Source of the DNA: Epiperipatus broadwayi
Lineage: Eukaryota; Onychophora; Udeonychophora; Euonychophora; Peripatidae
NCBI GenBank assembly: GCA_028023455.1
Contig: JAQFVV010012544.1
Span: 186,001-250,000, forward strand
DNA length: 64,000 bases
Reading direction: 5' to 3'
Both the position numbers and the translations under genes were made by a program. Of the stretch, positions 37,480-49,332 are shown one piece after another. Each line of letters begins with the position of its first letter. The first letter of the stretch is position 1. A model generated the notes under the pieces. That model saw only the letters and a list, made by a program, of their open reading frames with translations, did not search any database and had not been told where the DNA came from.

Positions 37480-38060
37480 AATTGACTTCTTGATTTTTTT
37501 TTTTTGTATGTGTGTTTTTCCCTTCAAATTTCGTGTTATTCAGATTTAAATAAAAACTAAAATTACATGCTTTTTCATGATTATGAAAAACGAATGGTGT
37601 TATTATTTCACTACTTTTTATATTTTTATTTGTTTATATAGAAGAAAATAGTGTCTTAACTGTTTCACAATATTATATTTTAATTCCTGATGTATAAATA
37701 TTACAATCATAAATAACTAATATATCTTTTTATTTTATTTTGTAGGTACAACATTTTTTGGATTGATCTCCAATCTATTAAAGTAAAACATGAATGTGAA
37801 ACAGAGAATTTTCCCCTAGATTTTTTCAATAAAATGGCTTAAATAGTTGAAACATATTTATCATTAATATTTTTTTAAAATTATGTTATACTTTGTAAAT
37901 TGACTTATAATAGTACTAACTTGTTTAGATTCATAACCAATTTTAAAAAAAAACTGTTTTGTGTAATTTGCTATATTTTCTGATTTATTAATTTTAAAGT
38001 ATAACAGCTAATTATATATATATAATATGTAATTATATTCCAAATAACGGTAAATAATAT
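37480..38060 (-). pseudogene. Penelope-like element relic, linker and GIY-YIG
   Basis: Minus strand: SGIKIQYCETVKTLFSS corresponds to the endonuclease helix after YIGE, then FVFHNHEKACNFSFYLN and LNNTKFEGKN, equivalent to the FxYNKSCNYRFKFD block of other copies. Upstream on the minus strand (37830-38000) NKSENIANYTKQFFLKL resembles the PLE RT-to-endonuclease linker. It reads away from the hammerhead repeat that starts at 38074; a plus-strand PLE reads away on the other side. Confidence 0.55.
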
Positions 38061-38073
38061 ATATATATGTTCG

Positions 38074-38570
38074 CAAAGAAATCAAGACTATATCTCATGA
38101 CCTAATTTAACAAGCTTGTATTATAAATGTTATCTAATGAGTTTGTTATGAAAAGCTTAAGAGCTATTGGCAAGCTCATTAGATAATATTTGTAATACAA
38201 GCTTGTTAAACTAGGTCAAGTGATATACGACTTGATTTCTTTGCAATTATATTTTTTGCTATTAAAGCTTTGACAATTGTATATTGCTAAAGCTATTAAC
38301 ATATGGTGTATCTGAACTTAGTTCAGTCCTATATGGTTATTTAAGTTAGATAGCTGGATTTGAAGACATATGAATGTCTGAAAATTTCAGATTTACTACT
38401 TAATGTTAATCATTAGATAAAGTGCTGGGCTTTGTTTAGTATTTTAAATTTAATGCTCGAATATCCTAGCATCTCACTGAGGAAGTCAGAAGCAGAAACT
38501 GATATGGGGTTGGGAATATTCTGAAAAGCTTGTTAAGAACTATTGGCAAGCTCATTAAATAATATATATA
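38074..38570 (+). repeat. family B hammerhead repeat with inverted stub
   Basis: An inverted stub (38074-38141) faces the start of a full plus-strand copy (38177-38570); their arms of about 68 bp are near complementary (GCAAAGAAATCAAGAC, TAATTTAACAAGCTTGTATT). The full copy contains GTGTATCTGAACTTAG, GTCTGAAAATTTCAG, CTCACTGAGGAAGTC and AAGCTTGTTAAGA in the same order as at 13.5 kb. It lies exactly between two divergently oriented PLE relics, the position expected for pLTR sequence. Confidence 0.75.
38471..38515 (+). ncRNA. degenerate hammerhead motif, family B
   Basis: CTGAGGA at 38477-38483 and GAAA at 38495-38498 are intact, and stem I TCTCA/TGGGG-type pairing is partial. Stem II (AGTCAGAAGC) and stem III (CTGATA) are eroded. 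Probably inactive. Confidence 0.45.
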
Positions 38571-38619
38571 TATATATGTGTGTGTGTGTCCTTAACTTGT
38601 AGTGACTTAAAAAAATTTT

Positions 38620-39545
38620 AATAAATCACCAGATCTAAAATACTTATACATGAAGAATATTTAAAATCTTTATTCTGTTCAATTTGGTCTTTATTTTAAA
38701 TAATTAATTTTGTTTAAATGAAAAGGAGTTAATGAATGTATTAAAGAACTTGATATTTATAGTGATTAAATTATAAGTTGTTAATTAAGCCATATCAAAA
38801 AGAATATATTAATTAGACAAAGAAAAGATACAAATTGCACATAACATAATAAGCCACATTTTTTTTTTTATTTTGGAATGATAAGCAGTGTCATTATGAA
38901 AATGATGAATGATAAATCACAAAATATTCCAAATTTTATACAGAGGTTATTGAAGTTCTACATGATAGTATACAATTTACTCATACCCTGCCTTAATCTA
39001 AAAATTATAATATTAATTTAAAGAAGCAAAATATTAATGATATCAACTCTCAATTTTGTATATTGCAAATAAAACTAAATTGATTAAAAATACGTATAAA
39101 GAAATATACAAAGGTTTATTTTGTTATTTAAGTAATGTCAATAAATTGGTGAATAATTTGAAGAATGTGATACCTAAGAAACAACAAGTGATATGGTGTC
39201 AAGTGCTGGTGGCCTTGTGGTTTGCATAGCTGCCTTCCAAGCAGCTGGTACAAGTTCGCTTCCAGTCAACGCTTTGACAAATAGAAAAATAAACAAGTAA
39301 TATGATGCATCTAATTACATATAAAATGTTTAATAGAACATCAACTTTAACATTAAACATAAAAAATAATGATATATTAATAGTATATATTTTTATTATT
39401 ATTACAATAAAAGAATTTTACGGTTAAATTTGACATCAATTACCCTAAAAATTTTTCAAGAGGAAATCATATTAATAGAAAAATCAAGAAGGCAGTTTTA
39501 TAAATAGAAATTAGAAATCTTTATTTAATAGACAGTGCATTAATT
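38620..39545 (+). pseudogene. Penelope-like element relic interrupted by a SINE
   Basis: The plus strand reads NKTKLIKNTYKEIYKGLFCY then LSNVNKLVNNLKNVIPKKQQ at about 39065-39187, the linker before GIY-YIG. A SINE interrupts it at 39196-39291. After that come KFDINYPKNFSRGNHINRKI and KKAVL (39425-39505), the end of the endonuclease domain. The YIG part itself is lost. It has the same subfamily features as the copies at 7.7-11 kb. Confidence 0.65.
39183..39304 (+). mobile_element. tRNA-Gly-derived mini-SINE with 13-bp TSD
   Basis: The body 39198-39278 opens GTCAAGTGCTGG and closes CAACGCTTTGAC. Inside is a tRNA-Gly cloverleaf: A box region GGCCTTGTGG, anticodon stem GCTGC/GCAGC with loop CTTCCAA (anticodon TCC), B box AAGTTCGCTTCC. 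A short A-rich tail (39279-39291) follows. Flanks AACAAGTGATATG (39183-39195) and AACAAGTAATATG (39292-39304) are a 13-bp target-site duplication with one mismatch, inside a PLE relic. There is no SINE body beyond the tRNA part. Confidence 0.75.
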
Positions 39546-39702
39546 TTCATTTTTGATGTTTATTTCCAGAAAAATTAAACTTTATGATTATTACTAATGG
39601 TTACAAAAGAACCTGAAGCCACTTCTGAATTTTATAATTGTTATTGTTAATATTTATTATTAATACACAATTAGTGTTGATGTAGTACATTTCGTAAAAT
39701 AT

Positions 39703-39785
39703 GTCAAGCATTGATGGGTGAGAGGTCAGCGACAGTTGTTCGGGGTTAGCGGGTTCGCTTCCCGGCTGATGCTATGACACATGAG
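39703..39785 (+). mobile_element. diverged copy of the tRNA-Gly mini-SINE
   Basis: It starts GTCAAGCATTGATGGG, has a perfect B box stem-loop CGGGTTCGCTTCCCG, and ends GATGCTATGAC followed by an A-rich tail. The anticodon arm is eroded but the acceptor ends still pair (GCATTGA with TGATGC). The same outer GTCAAG / TGAC ends as the other two copies define the family. Confidence 0.6.
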
Positions 39786-40113
39786 GAAAAAAAATATATG
39801 TATACATTATATATAATAATAAAAGCTAACTAATAATTGAAACCAAATAAACTATACCAAGTTATCATTATTACTAGCTCAAAAACAATTGTTTTTTCCA
39901 TTGCTAAAGGCATATTTCTCAAATGTACAATAGTCTTAAAATACGTTCGTACTGTGAAACTACACTATTTATATTTTATATTTAACAGTTGCTAACTATG
40001 TTCACAAATAATAGTTTTGGTTTTAAAGTGTGTGTTTTAGCTTTGTTGTACCTTTAAAAAGTCTTCTTTAGCAGCGAAATTAAATTAAATACAAAACTAT
40101 TAGGAGGAAAGTC

Positions 40114-40635
40114 ATGAAATTTAACAGCACAATAGATGATAAATTGCCTCGCACCAATCTACCCAGAATAACGGTCCCCTACATCCCTAAAATATCCAAT
40201 AAACTAACGAAAACCTTAAGCAACAAATTCAGCATAATATTCAGAACTCCACCCAACACTAATAGGTTGATCAATAACTCCAAAGATTACATTGATCCAG
40301 CGCTCACCCCACATGTGGTGTACTCCATTTCCTGCCCCCAGGCCGGATGCCACGCCACATATTATGGGGAAACGAAAGCCACAATTAACACCAGGTTGGC
40401 TCAACATCGGTACACCTTCAATAGAGCCCAAATGAACAGCAGTACATCTTCTGCATTTTTTGAACATACTAAACAATCAGGGCACAATTTCATACCTGCT
40501 AACCCCGTTATTTTATGCTCAGAACCAAACGACTACAGGAGAAAGATAAAAGAGGCATTCTACATTAACAGAGACATCCATGCAATCAACAGAAGAGACA
40601 CGTGCTTCGACATTTCGAAAAAATGGGCTACTTAA
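40114..40635 (+). CDS. intact GIY-YIG endonuclease of a Penelope-like element
   Basis: A 173-codon frame, much richer in G+C than everything around it, with no stops. Residues 1-60 form a basic linker typical of the end of a PLE polymerase. HVVYSISC (67-74) is the GIY-type start, C74 and C79 give a Cys pair, TYYGE (82-86) is the YIG motif, R94 lies in NTRLAQH (putative catalytic Arg), and KIKEAFYIN (144-152) carries the presumed metal-binding Glu147. In PLEs this domain nicks target DNA for reverse transcription. No reverse transcriptase is readable upstream: either a 5'-truncated insertion or a solo endonuclease. The ATG is the first in frame but may simply be internal to a longer lost ORF. 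It is a different subfamily from the AT-rich PLE relics nearby. Confidence 0.85.
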   Translation: MKFNSTIDDKLPRTNLPRITVPYIPKISNKLTKTLSNKFSIIFRTPPNTNRLINNSKDYIDPALTPHVVYSISCPQAGCHATYYGETKATINTRLAQHRYTFNRAQMNSSTSSAFFEHTKQSGHNFIPANPVILCSEPNDYRRKIKEAFYINRDIHAINRRDTCFDISKKWAT

Positions 40636-40689
40636 CAGTAACTCATTTGAATATTCTCATTTACATATATCAAGTACATTTTCACGAAG

Positions 40690-40725
40690 GCTATGAGTAT
40701 GAGGCACGGTTCCTCGAAAACGTTC
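40690..40725 (+). ncRNA. hammerhead-like motif downstream of the endonuclease ORF
   Basis: CTATGAGTAT (degenerate CTGATGA), stem GAGG (40701-40704) / CCTC (40712-40715), then GAAAACGTT. Position about 55 bases after the stop codon fits the HHR-like motif known in PLE 3' regions. The first core half is damaged. Confidence 0.4.
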
Positions 40726-43700
40726 AGCCAAATTTATTACTAACTATATTTTTTCTCTAATAATTTACAATTAAGTATTTTCATTTTTACAAATAAGGAG
40801 AAATTAAAACCACATTTAATATTTATATTAATTGTTTGTTATATATATTGTGATTATGTGATCTGATTCATTGATAATGATTTTAAATTACAAAGAGCTC
40901 ACTAAAGATTAAAATAAACAAACTCAAATAAATAATTAAAAAATAAATAAGCAGATATTAGAGAATATATAATATCAAAAATTACTTTACTTATATTAAT
41001 TACTCATTGTTATACTACTTAATTTATATTCATCAAATATATTGATTTAACAATAAATAAAATGTATGTAACGGTAAAAATTCTGTAAAATTAATAAATG
41101 TGTGTAATTGTTTTTTTTGTTTTTTGTTTTCTTTAATATGTGTGTAATTGTTGTAGGCAAGGCATGTTAATTAATTGTATTTAAGATCCTTATAGATCCT
41201 GTTACTGATTTGAATTTTTATTTTCCACGTTTATGAAGATGTCATATATAAATACATTATTTATATTTTTGAATAAAATAGTAAAAGACGAATCAATTTT
41301 TATTAAAAAAAAAATTAAAAATAAAGAAATAGAATTGAATAATTACAAAAATTTTCACTTCTCTTTTCAGATAGTTAGAATAAATAAAACTATGTTACGA
41401 TGATCTGTTTTAAGTAATATTTACTAAGGCTGTAGCCTCAAAAATATGCGTATAAAAATGCGATAGTAGGGACCTCTACAGGTCTTAAACTACAAGCTTA
41501 CTCTTTGGAAGAAAAGAGGGGAACCTTCTTTACTTCAACTTACTTTCTATTTAAATAGGTGAAGGTGAAGCGTTCAATCTGAGAGCGTGAAGCTATTCAA
41601 TACTTCACTGATTAAGCCCACATTTCTTATTACACATTAATACTCACGAAATCTTTCGATTTACAATGAGTCAATGTAAAGATTTTATAGTTAGAAATCT
41701 ATTACGATAGGGCAAAAATGATGTGCATACAATTTTGATAATATTTTCTTTAATATTAGGTCTAATGAATAAAGTCAAAGAGGACTGGCTGACATAAAAT
41801 TATTTTTTTGCCCTCCTGGAATATATAAATTCTTTTTCAAGCATAATTTAAATAAGCAAGATAAGCTATAATAAATACACTAGAGAGAAACTTATTCCAA
41901 TCTTTTAATAAACATAATAATTATTAATTGATATAAAAAACAATTAAGATAATTATTTTGTCAAATCTGTCTTAATAAAATATAGTCTTAAATAATAAAA
42001 AATAAAAATATGCAGCATCTTTTCTTGGTTGTATCTACTAAAATAGACAAATTGCTCACAACAGGGAACAAAGCAATATTCAAATATGATATAATACCAA
42101 AATCATTATTTAGCATATAAAATAGTTCATATTATGTGAATTTCTGAATATTACCTTAAACCATAATTCATAAAATATATTAAGCAAGAATACATAAAAT
42201 AAGCAAACAATAAATTATAAATTCACAAAATTATATTTCTAAATTATAACCGTTTACCAAAACTTTTTAAAAATATTAAAGTTCTTTATCTTAAAGATTT
42301 CACAATTTGCTATAAGACAATTTTGCAGGTATATAATATTTCTGTGTTGACCATGAAGACACCTGCAATAGCTTTAAAAGTTATTTTATATAAGATTTTC
42401 TCAAACATCATGACAATTTTATTTCACAAACTATTTAAACATATAAGTAAGTTCAGTTCCAGTAACATTAAAGTTGGTTCTTCATTTATTCATTAAGATT
42501 TATATTCAATATAGGTATCTGAGAGCAAATATTTTTTTTTAAATTTAGGCAGGTTTCTTTCCAGAGAGAAGAGAGCTGAACTTACAGAAGCATATTTTGA
42601 AACATTAATAATAAAAATCATAAACATATAACATTCATAGATTATTTGGCAGAGTAAGTTTCATTAAACATTAATGATACTTACTTTTTTAATTATAGTC
42701 TTTCAGGAATATAAATCCAATATCTTTATAACATGAGGATAAATTCAAAACATTTCCTCTTGTTCAAACCTATTTTAAAGTTTAAAATTAAAGTATAAAT
42801 GAGTGACTTTTTTTTCTATTTTCAGCAGAGGCAACAAATAATTAATTCCTAACAGCTATTAAAATGTCATTTTTAATTTATAAACGATTCAAATCTCGAA
42901 TTAATAGTTCATTTATAAAAATAAATTCATCTAAGAAGAACCATTTATTAAAACAATTTTTAAAATATATCGAATTAAAACATCTTGAAAGTTCTTAATA
43001 ATTACTATTCTCTCAATTAAGAAAATAAAAGACACATTTGAATATTAACAAGCTGTCATAAATATGCAAATATGGGCTTCCAGTGATATTATTTATTAAG
43101 ATATAAATAATGTTAGATTTATCATAAAGTTCATTGTGACTACTGGAATATAAAATAACAAAGCATTCTTACATGAGTGATACAAATTATAGATAATTCC
43201 CACGATGCACTAGTTTCCAATAGAAATACTTTACCTATTATGAATGAGAAACTGTCTAACATTTTCAATTCTTTGCTTTTATTCCTCTTTACATAATGTT
43301 ATCTTTTGGATTTTCAGAGACTTTAGTTTAAAATTTTGGTATCTATATTTAAAAATTTTAAAGATTCTTATTATTTAAAATAAATAATTTAAAAAAATAT
43401 ATAACTTGTAATTTCAGAAATTTTTAAATTTTTTTCTACTTTGCACGTTCGTTTCTGCTATAAATTTAATTGTTCTTGTAGTTTTGTATGTGTGTGTGTG
43501 TGTGGAAATTTTTATACATCTAGTTATGTCACTCTTTAAATCACAGAAAAAAGTCTTTTCACAACTTCCTTTTAATTTTCCTACCTTAAGGTTAAAGGTT
43601 AATTTAATATCTTTGAAGTTAAGATAAAAATAAAAACTCATTTACATATTTTTCAGATGTTTAATTAATACATGTTGCCTGAGATAATTACTTAAGAAAC

Positions 43701-45390
43701 TGAACGCATTACAAAATAGAATAATACAATAAAAAATATATTGTTTTTTTTTTTTAAATAAAGTAATAAATACTCTATATTTTAATTAAATCAGAGTATT
43801 GAAAAAAGACATTTAATCGTATAAAATATAATTAATAAAGGCAAGCTTCCGTCGTTCCACACACATGTACACTTAAGTTGTTTCATTTGAAAATTGACAA
43901 CTATTTTAATATAAATATTATGAAGCTACTATTTATCTTTTTCTGTTCAATCTTAATTAATATTATTAGCTTACGAATATAATATTACTGGTAGTTAATT
44001 TAAACTAAATGCTTTATTATAAGTATAAAAATTCAACGTAACATCTACTTATTTAAACAATAAAATTTTAGTTACCAAAGTATTATGTTAAAGCAATCTT
44101 AACTTTTTAGTATCAATTTCTTGCTAAATAGAAAATTACATCTTTGGATTAAACACTTAAAATTACTTTAATCATAGATAAGTTTAAATTACTATAGTAA
44201 AATATTAAAATGGACTTCAATTATGTTCAGGACTTACAAAATTATTTAATAATTTATAATTTAAGTTGGCATATACTTATAAAACTATAATAAATTTAAC
44301 TCACAATAAAATTAAATTAATGAAAAATTATCTTTTATATTTACTTTTCACTGACAAAGCCAAAAGATACAATATATATGTATATAAAAATATATGTGCA
44401 AATCTATTTTCTGATGTTTAATATCGGCTAATTCCCTAATCAGTCAAACAATGGTAAATAATTTAAGCATGCTTAAACAGACAAAAATAATATATTATGT
44501 TTTCTAAAAATAAGATCTAACCAGAAAATGAGCACTAGCTTGATTTTTCAGGATGTTCATAATATAAGCCCTATCTAAATATAAGCCCTGGCTAAGTTTG
44601 TCTGCCAAATAGATGGCTTTTGTTTGCCTGTTAAAACATGTGATGAACATATCGAATTATAAAATAATGAATGTATAAATAAATACTATAATTTATATTA
44701 ATGCGTTAAATTAATGTTAGTATAAATTATATGGTATTTATGTATTTTCCATAAATCATTTTTGATAAATGTAATTCTATTTGTAAAGTGAAACAATTTC
44801 TTCTCATCTGAAAGATTTAATTAACTTTTAAAATTGTATCTACCACAAGCCAAATATATTTGACAATCTATAATTTTATTTACATATTTTAGGTACTTAT
44901 TTTATTTATATTTAATATTTAAATTTAGAATGCTTGATTTAGTTTTAGAGTTTTATTATAGTAGTTTTTAAATAGTCAAGATAAAAGAAAAATCAGTTTG
45001 ATTTCTTGAACATCTCTTCCTCCTAAAACATTTTAAATAATAGAAGTGATTTTATAATCAAAGTTTAGCTTAAGTTAAATCATCAATCTTTTTCCTAAAC
45101 AAAACTTGAAAAATGTTTACTACATGCACACTTGATAACAGATGGATGTGGTTGTGTCTTACATGAATCTTTGTAATTCAGTATGTTGCATGTTGTAATG
45201 GATGTATTTAATGTACACTGTAAAATACAAAAACATTTTTTGAATTTTTGTACTTGGATGTTTTTGTTATTTTTGTGTGGATAAATCATTCTTAATTGTT
45301 ATCATTTTGTTACCACTCCTGTATTGTAAGTTTTCAATTAACATTTGATTTAATGGTAAATTTAAACTGAATAATAATTTACTCTCCAAA
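40726..45390. other. AT-rich sequence, no supported gene
   Basis: 4.6 kb without a recognisable coding region. A GC-richer patch at 41430-41600 and one at 44560-44650 (containing AAAACATGTGATG, also found at about 19108) have no identity. (TG)n at 43489-43503. Confidence 0.5.
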
Positions 45391-45394
45391 TAAG

Positions 45395-45522
45395 ATGAGT
45401 CCAAAAAAGAACTATTCTGGTGAGTACAAAAGAGAAATTGTGGAGAACTTTCAGAGTTAGAATCTTACAGATTTTTGTAAAGAGAATTACTTGAATAAAT
45501 GTACATTTTGTATTTAAATAAA
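45395..45522 (+). pseudogene. possible transposase HTH fragment
   Basis: From the ATG: MSPKKNYSGEYKREIVENFQ, a stop, then NLTDFCKENYLNKCTF in the same frame. A basic start followed by Y-x-x-EYKREIVE resembles the N-terminal helix-turn-helix of pogo/Tc-type or similar transposases. No catalytic domain follows. It may be chance. Confidence 0.3.
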
Positions 45523-48500
45523 TATTGATTTTTGTACATGAAAAAATAAAACAGTCCCTGAAAATAATCCATATGGCATCTTTTGCAAAGAAATTAATAT
45601 AAGACTCATTCTTATTTATATATTAAACAGAAATAACATATTCTGCTGGTTGAATTCTCTATAAAACATTTTAAACACTCCACAGCTATATTATTTCAGC
45701 CATGCACCCCTATTGAATAAAGAAATGCTTTAATTTTGCATCTCATTCAAAAAGAAAAGTTCAAGCTTTTTTTTATTTAAAGAGGTGTATGGCTAAATTA
45801 ATATAACTGTTGCATTTAGACCTTCTTTTACACACTGTAGAGTGCAAGTTGATCAAACTATGAAAAATAAGAATCTTCCATTCATATTTGAGTCTAGATA
45901 TCTCAAAAACATAGATATATTTTCTGATTAACTGATCCTACTATTTATTGTGATTTTTACTGCAGGTGTAATCAAATTTATATTTATTTAAAAGAGTGCC
46001 ACATTCATAACCCCACTGCTATCCATTGCATGGCATACCATAAATTAAGAAGCAAACAACTAAAAAGATCAGGAGTTACATTTTTTGTCAATTAATGTTA
46101 AAGAATTTTCTCCAGTGTTCGTAGATTAAAATGAACATATTGGCACAGGTAATTATACATTTCATAAAATAATCTTTTACATAATAATATCTAATAACAT
46201 AAAATTAATAATGTATAATGAAAAGTTGATATTAGAGATAAATATTTTATTATGACAAATGAAAATATTTAAATGATAAATTGTAAATTACTAATAAATT
46301 AGAAAGCATATACAAACACTCATCCAGATAATAATATTAAATAATAAAAACAGATCATTCTTTTAAAATTCTTGAAGGAAGGAAGCAATCCATGGATAAA
46401 ATGTATTATTAGGGATATTTGGAATTCACAGTTAAAATTTATAGTCAAATTTAGTTTGTAAACATCTAATTTGATATAATTTAGGATATGAGTAGTATAA
46501 ACTTACTAGTAAGTTTCACAAATTTATGTAGATTGTAATATACATATATTTCTTGGTTTGAAGAGCTCATAGTCATTGATTTTAATCACTGATGACATCT
46601 TTTACATTCCTTGTCTACTTTTGCATTGTGTAACAATTTAAGAAGATTTTTTACAAAAATTCAGACTACTCTTTATTAAAGAGGGAATAGGGCATTTCAA
46701 ATATACATGTAATTGTATGATCAGCAGTATCTAAATCCAAGCTTTTACATTGGTCCAAAATCAGAGAAGATTATTACACAAAATAGAGGATTCTAAGTTT
46801 AAAGTAAAGTAACATCTATCCATTTTGATGCAAAAAAGTTATACTTTCTTGGTCATGTCTGAATTAGAAAGTGATGTTTTATTTGATGATGTCACTATTT
46901 TTAGGTTTGATTTAATAGCAAAAGATATAAATAAAAAACTCTCTCTAAGTGGTACCTCCTTCCTCTATAGAAGCATAGTAATGAAGAAGCCTTTACCAGG
47001 TTTGAGAATTACCCAGTGAAGAAGTTTGAATGTTTTCTCTTCTTAGTTTATCTTCTGTCCAAGAATAAGGTAACGTTTTCAAAGGTTAGGACACAAGAAA
47101 GTGATTTTTTAAAAAATTTCTAATTTACTCGTATAATTTTTAAATCTTTTCATTTTTGTTGAAAGTTTATCTAGTAAGTTACAATTAATAAGAGATAATT
47201 TAAGAAATATTATTGAATAAAAGTACATTATTTTTTATAAAACTGCTATTGAACATAAGTATGGCAATACAAGATATATAAAAATATAATTAATAATTTA
47301 GCAAATTAGTTGTACTACAAGTTTTTTATATTATCAAATGTTATTTAATAAATAGTGTCATACTGTAATGTTTATATTTATGTTTTTTTTTATGTTTGTA
47401 AAACTATAAAGAAAACGTAAACAAAATGCTTGTTTATTTTATTAAAATGATTCAGTATTTTTTATACTTTATATATAATCAAAATTAATTTTAATAATAA
47501 TAAGATATAAAAACTTAGAAAATCACTATCGATATATAAAATTAGCTACAACATTTATTATATATATAAGAACTATAATTACAAGAACATTTCCTTACAA
47601 AAATCACGTTCTGTTTTCACAACTTCAGAATTTATATTTAATTTTTTTACGTAAATAGAACATAAATTGTGATTAAAATTATTTTTAGAATAATTATATA
47701 AATAACAATATAATTAATAACAACATTTATAATGAGATTCTTTGACCTCTGATGCCTTACTTATTCCTTCATTTATGAATCATTAATCCTAATTACAATG
47801 TTAAAAAGAAAATTGAATTGTTCATTCATTCTTTTGTTTTAGTTTTTGATTGACAATTTATAATTAAAATTTTTTTATTCTAAATTAGTAAATAAAAAAA
47901 AGCACACATTTCATTGCTAATTAACAAAACTGAAATTAATTAAGATTAAATTGCCTGCTTTTTTATTTAAAATTAATTGATAAAATTATTTTTATTTAAA
48001 ACAACATGATGTATAATAATGGATGAATAATATTCTGACAATTTAAACATTTTCCACGTGGTTGTCACATACAAAAAAGTCTTTTTATAGTATTTTACTT
48101 TCAAATAACCTTCCAAGTCATTACCCTCAGGATATCATAATAATTTTTTTTTTTGTTTGTTTTTTTAAAATGGGGACAATAAATTTTAATTTGCTAGAAT
48201 TTGTAAATAGTAATTAATAAAATTGTTTTATTCCGGTAAGTTTGTAAGTTTATTTTGCTTATAAATTTTATAACAATATTATAATAACATAAATTAATAT
48301 GTAAGTTAAAAAAATAATTAAAATGTTTATGTGCTTACATAAGCTATAGATATATATTTAAAATTCACTATTTATTAATAATTTTAACATTGCAATATAA
48401 ATATAAATTTACTCGTTATATATATATATATAAAATATTTCGAACAAATTGTTATATTTTTATTTACAACTGTCAAACTCACACCACTCACAACTTTGAC

Positions 48501-49001
48501 ACCATCCACGTCAGATAAATACAATAATGATTATTACTAATCATTTACTAAACTAGAGATTATCTCTTGCACAGATATAAACTTTATACCTCATATAATT
48601 TTGCCTGCATATTTTTTAACACTACATAAATTCACTCTATAGAGTCGAAATTTTAGTTTTAAAGTAAATTCATGGATCACAAAGATTTAAACTTATCAGA
48701 TTTTATTCCACGTAAATAATATGTTATATAAAATATATACTATCATTATAATTTACATTGATATTTTGAGAGTTACATATAGAAAGTATAATATTAAATA
48801 TATCGGAATCATTAATTTATATTTATAAAGAGAGATCAAATATAAAGGAACAATTAATTATTTATAATTATTTTTTTATAAAATATATATCAACATTTTT
48901 ATTGAATAATATTTGATAATTAAATATTTAATTTGGTCTGACTTTACAAATTAGTAAATATATAAATAAGCATTTATTTTTATAGCATCTGTATACAATT
49001 T
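45523..49001. other. AT-rich sequence, no supported gene
   Basis: The longest frames (46825-47019 plus; around 45950-46090 plus) show no known motif. Confidence 0.5.
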
Positions 49002-49332
49002 GTAATTACATTCATATTGGCCTTTCAAGCCAATTGTGCAAACGCTTTGTGAGTGTTAAATAATAAATGAATACCCTCTGACCAATACAAGATATAGAAT
49101 TTATGCAGGAATAAAAAGAATCCCTCTTATTCCTACGACTCAAATATTTATATATGAGTACCTTCTGTGCCAGTACTTCAGATTTGCTCATATATAAATA
49201 TTTGAGTCATAGGAATAAGAGGGATTCTTTTTATTCCTGCATAAATTCTATATCTTGTATTGGTCAGAGGGTATTCATTTATTATTTAACACTCGCATTG
49301 GCTTGAAAGGCCGATATGAATGTAATTACAAA
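49002..49332. repeat. long near-perfect hairpin, about 145-bp arms
   Basis: Left arm 49002-49158 and right arm 49187-49332 are reverse complements with very few differences, apart from about 15 bases (TGTGCAAACGCTTTG region) present only on the left. The loop is 28 bases (49159-49186), which itself holds GTAC...GTAC. No ORF. High arm identity implies recent origin or correction. It could be a fold-back transposon or an inverted duplication. Confidence 0.9.

Noticed and set aside
39203-39272. functional tRNA-Gly gene
   Set aside because: Acceptor and T stems have mismatches, the flanks are a TSD and an A tail, and two more decayed copies share the same non-tRNA ends.
40216-40476. minus-strand frame opposite the endonuclease gene
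   Set aside because: Shadow of the real GIY-YIG frame on the plus strand.
45830-46110. possible coding patch CRCNQIYIYLKECHIHNPTAIH
   Set aside because: Looks faintly like a Cys/His-rich or GIY-YIG stretch, but no second motif supports it and stops surround it.
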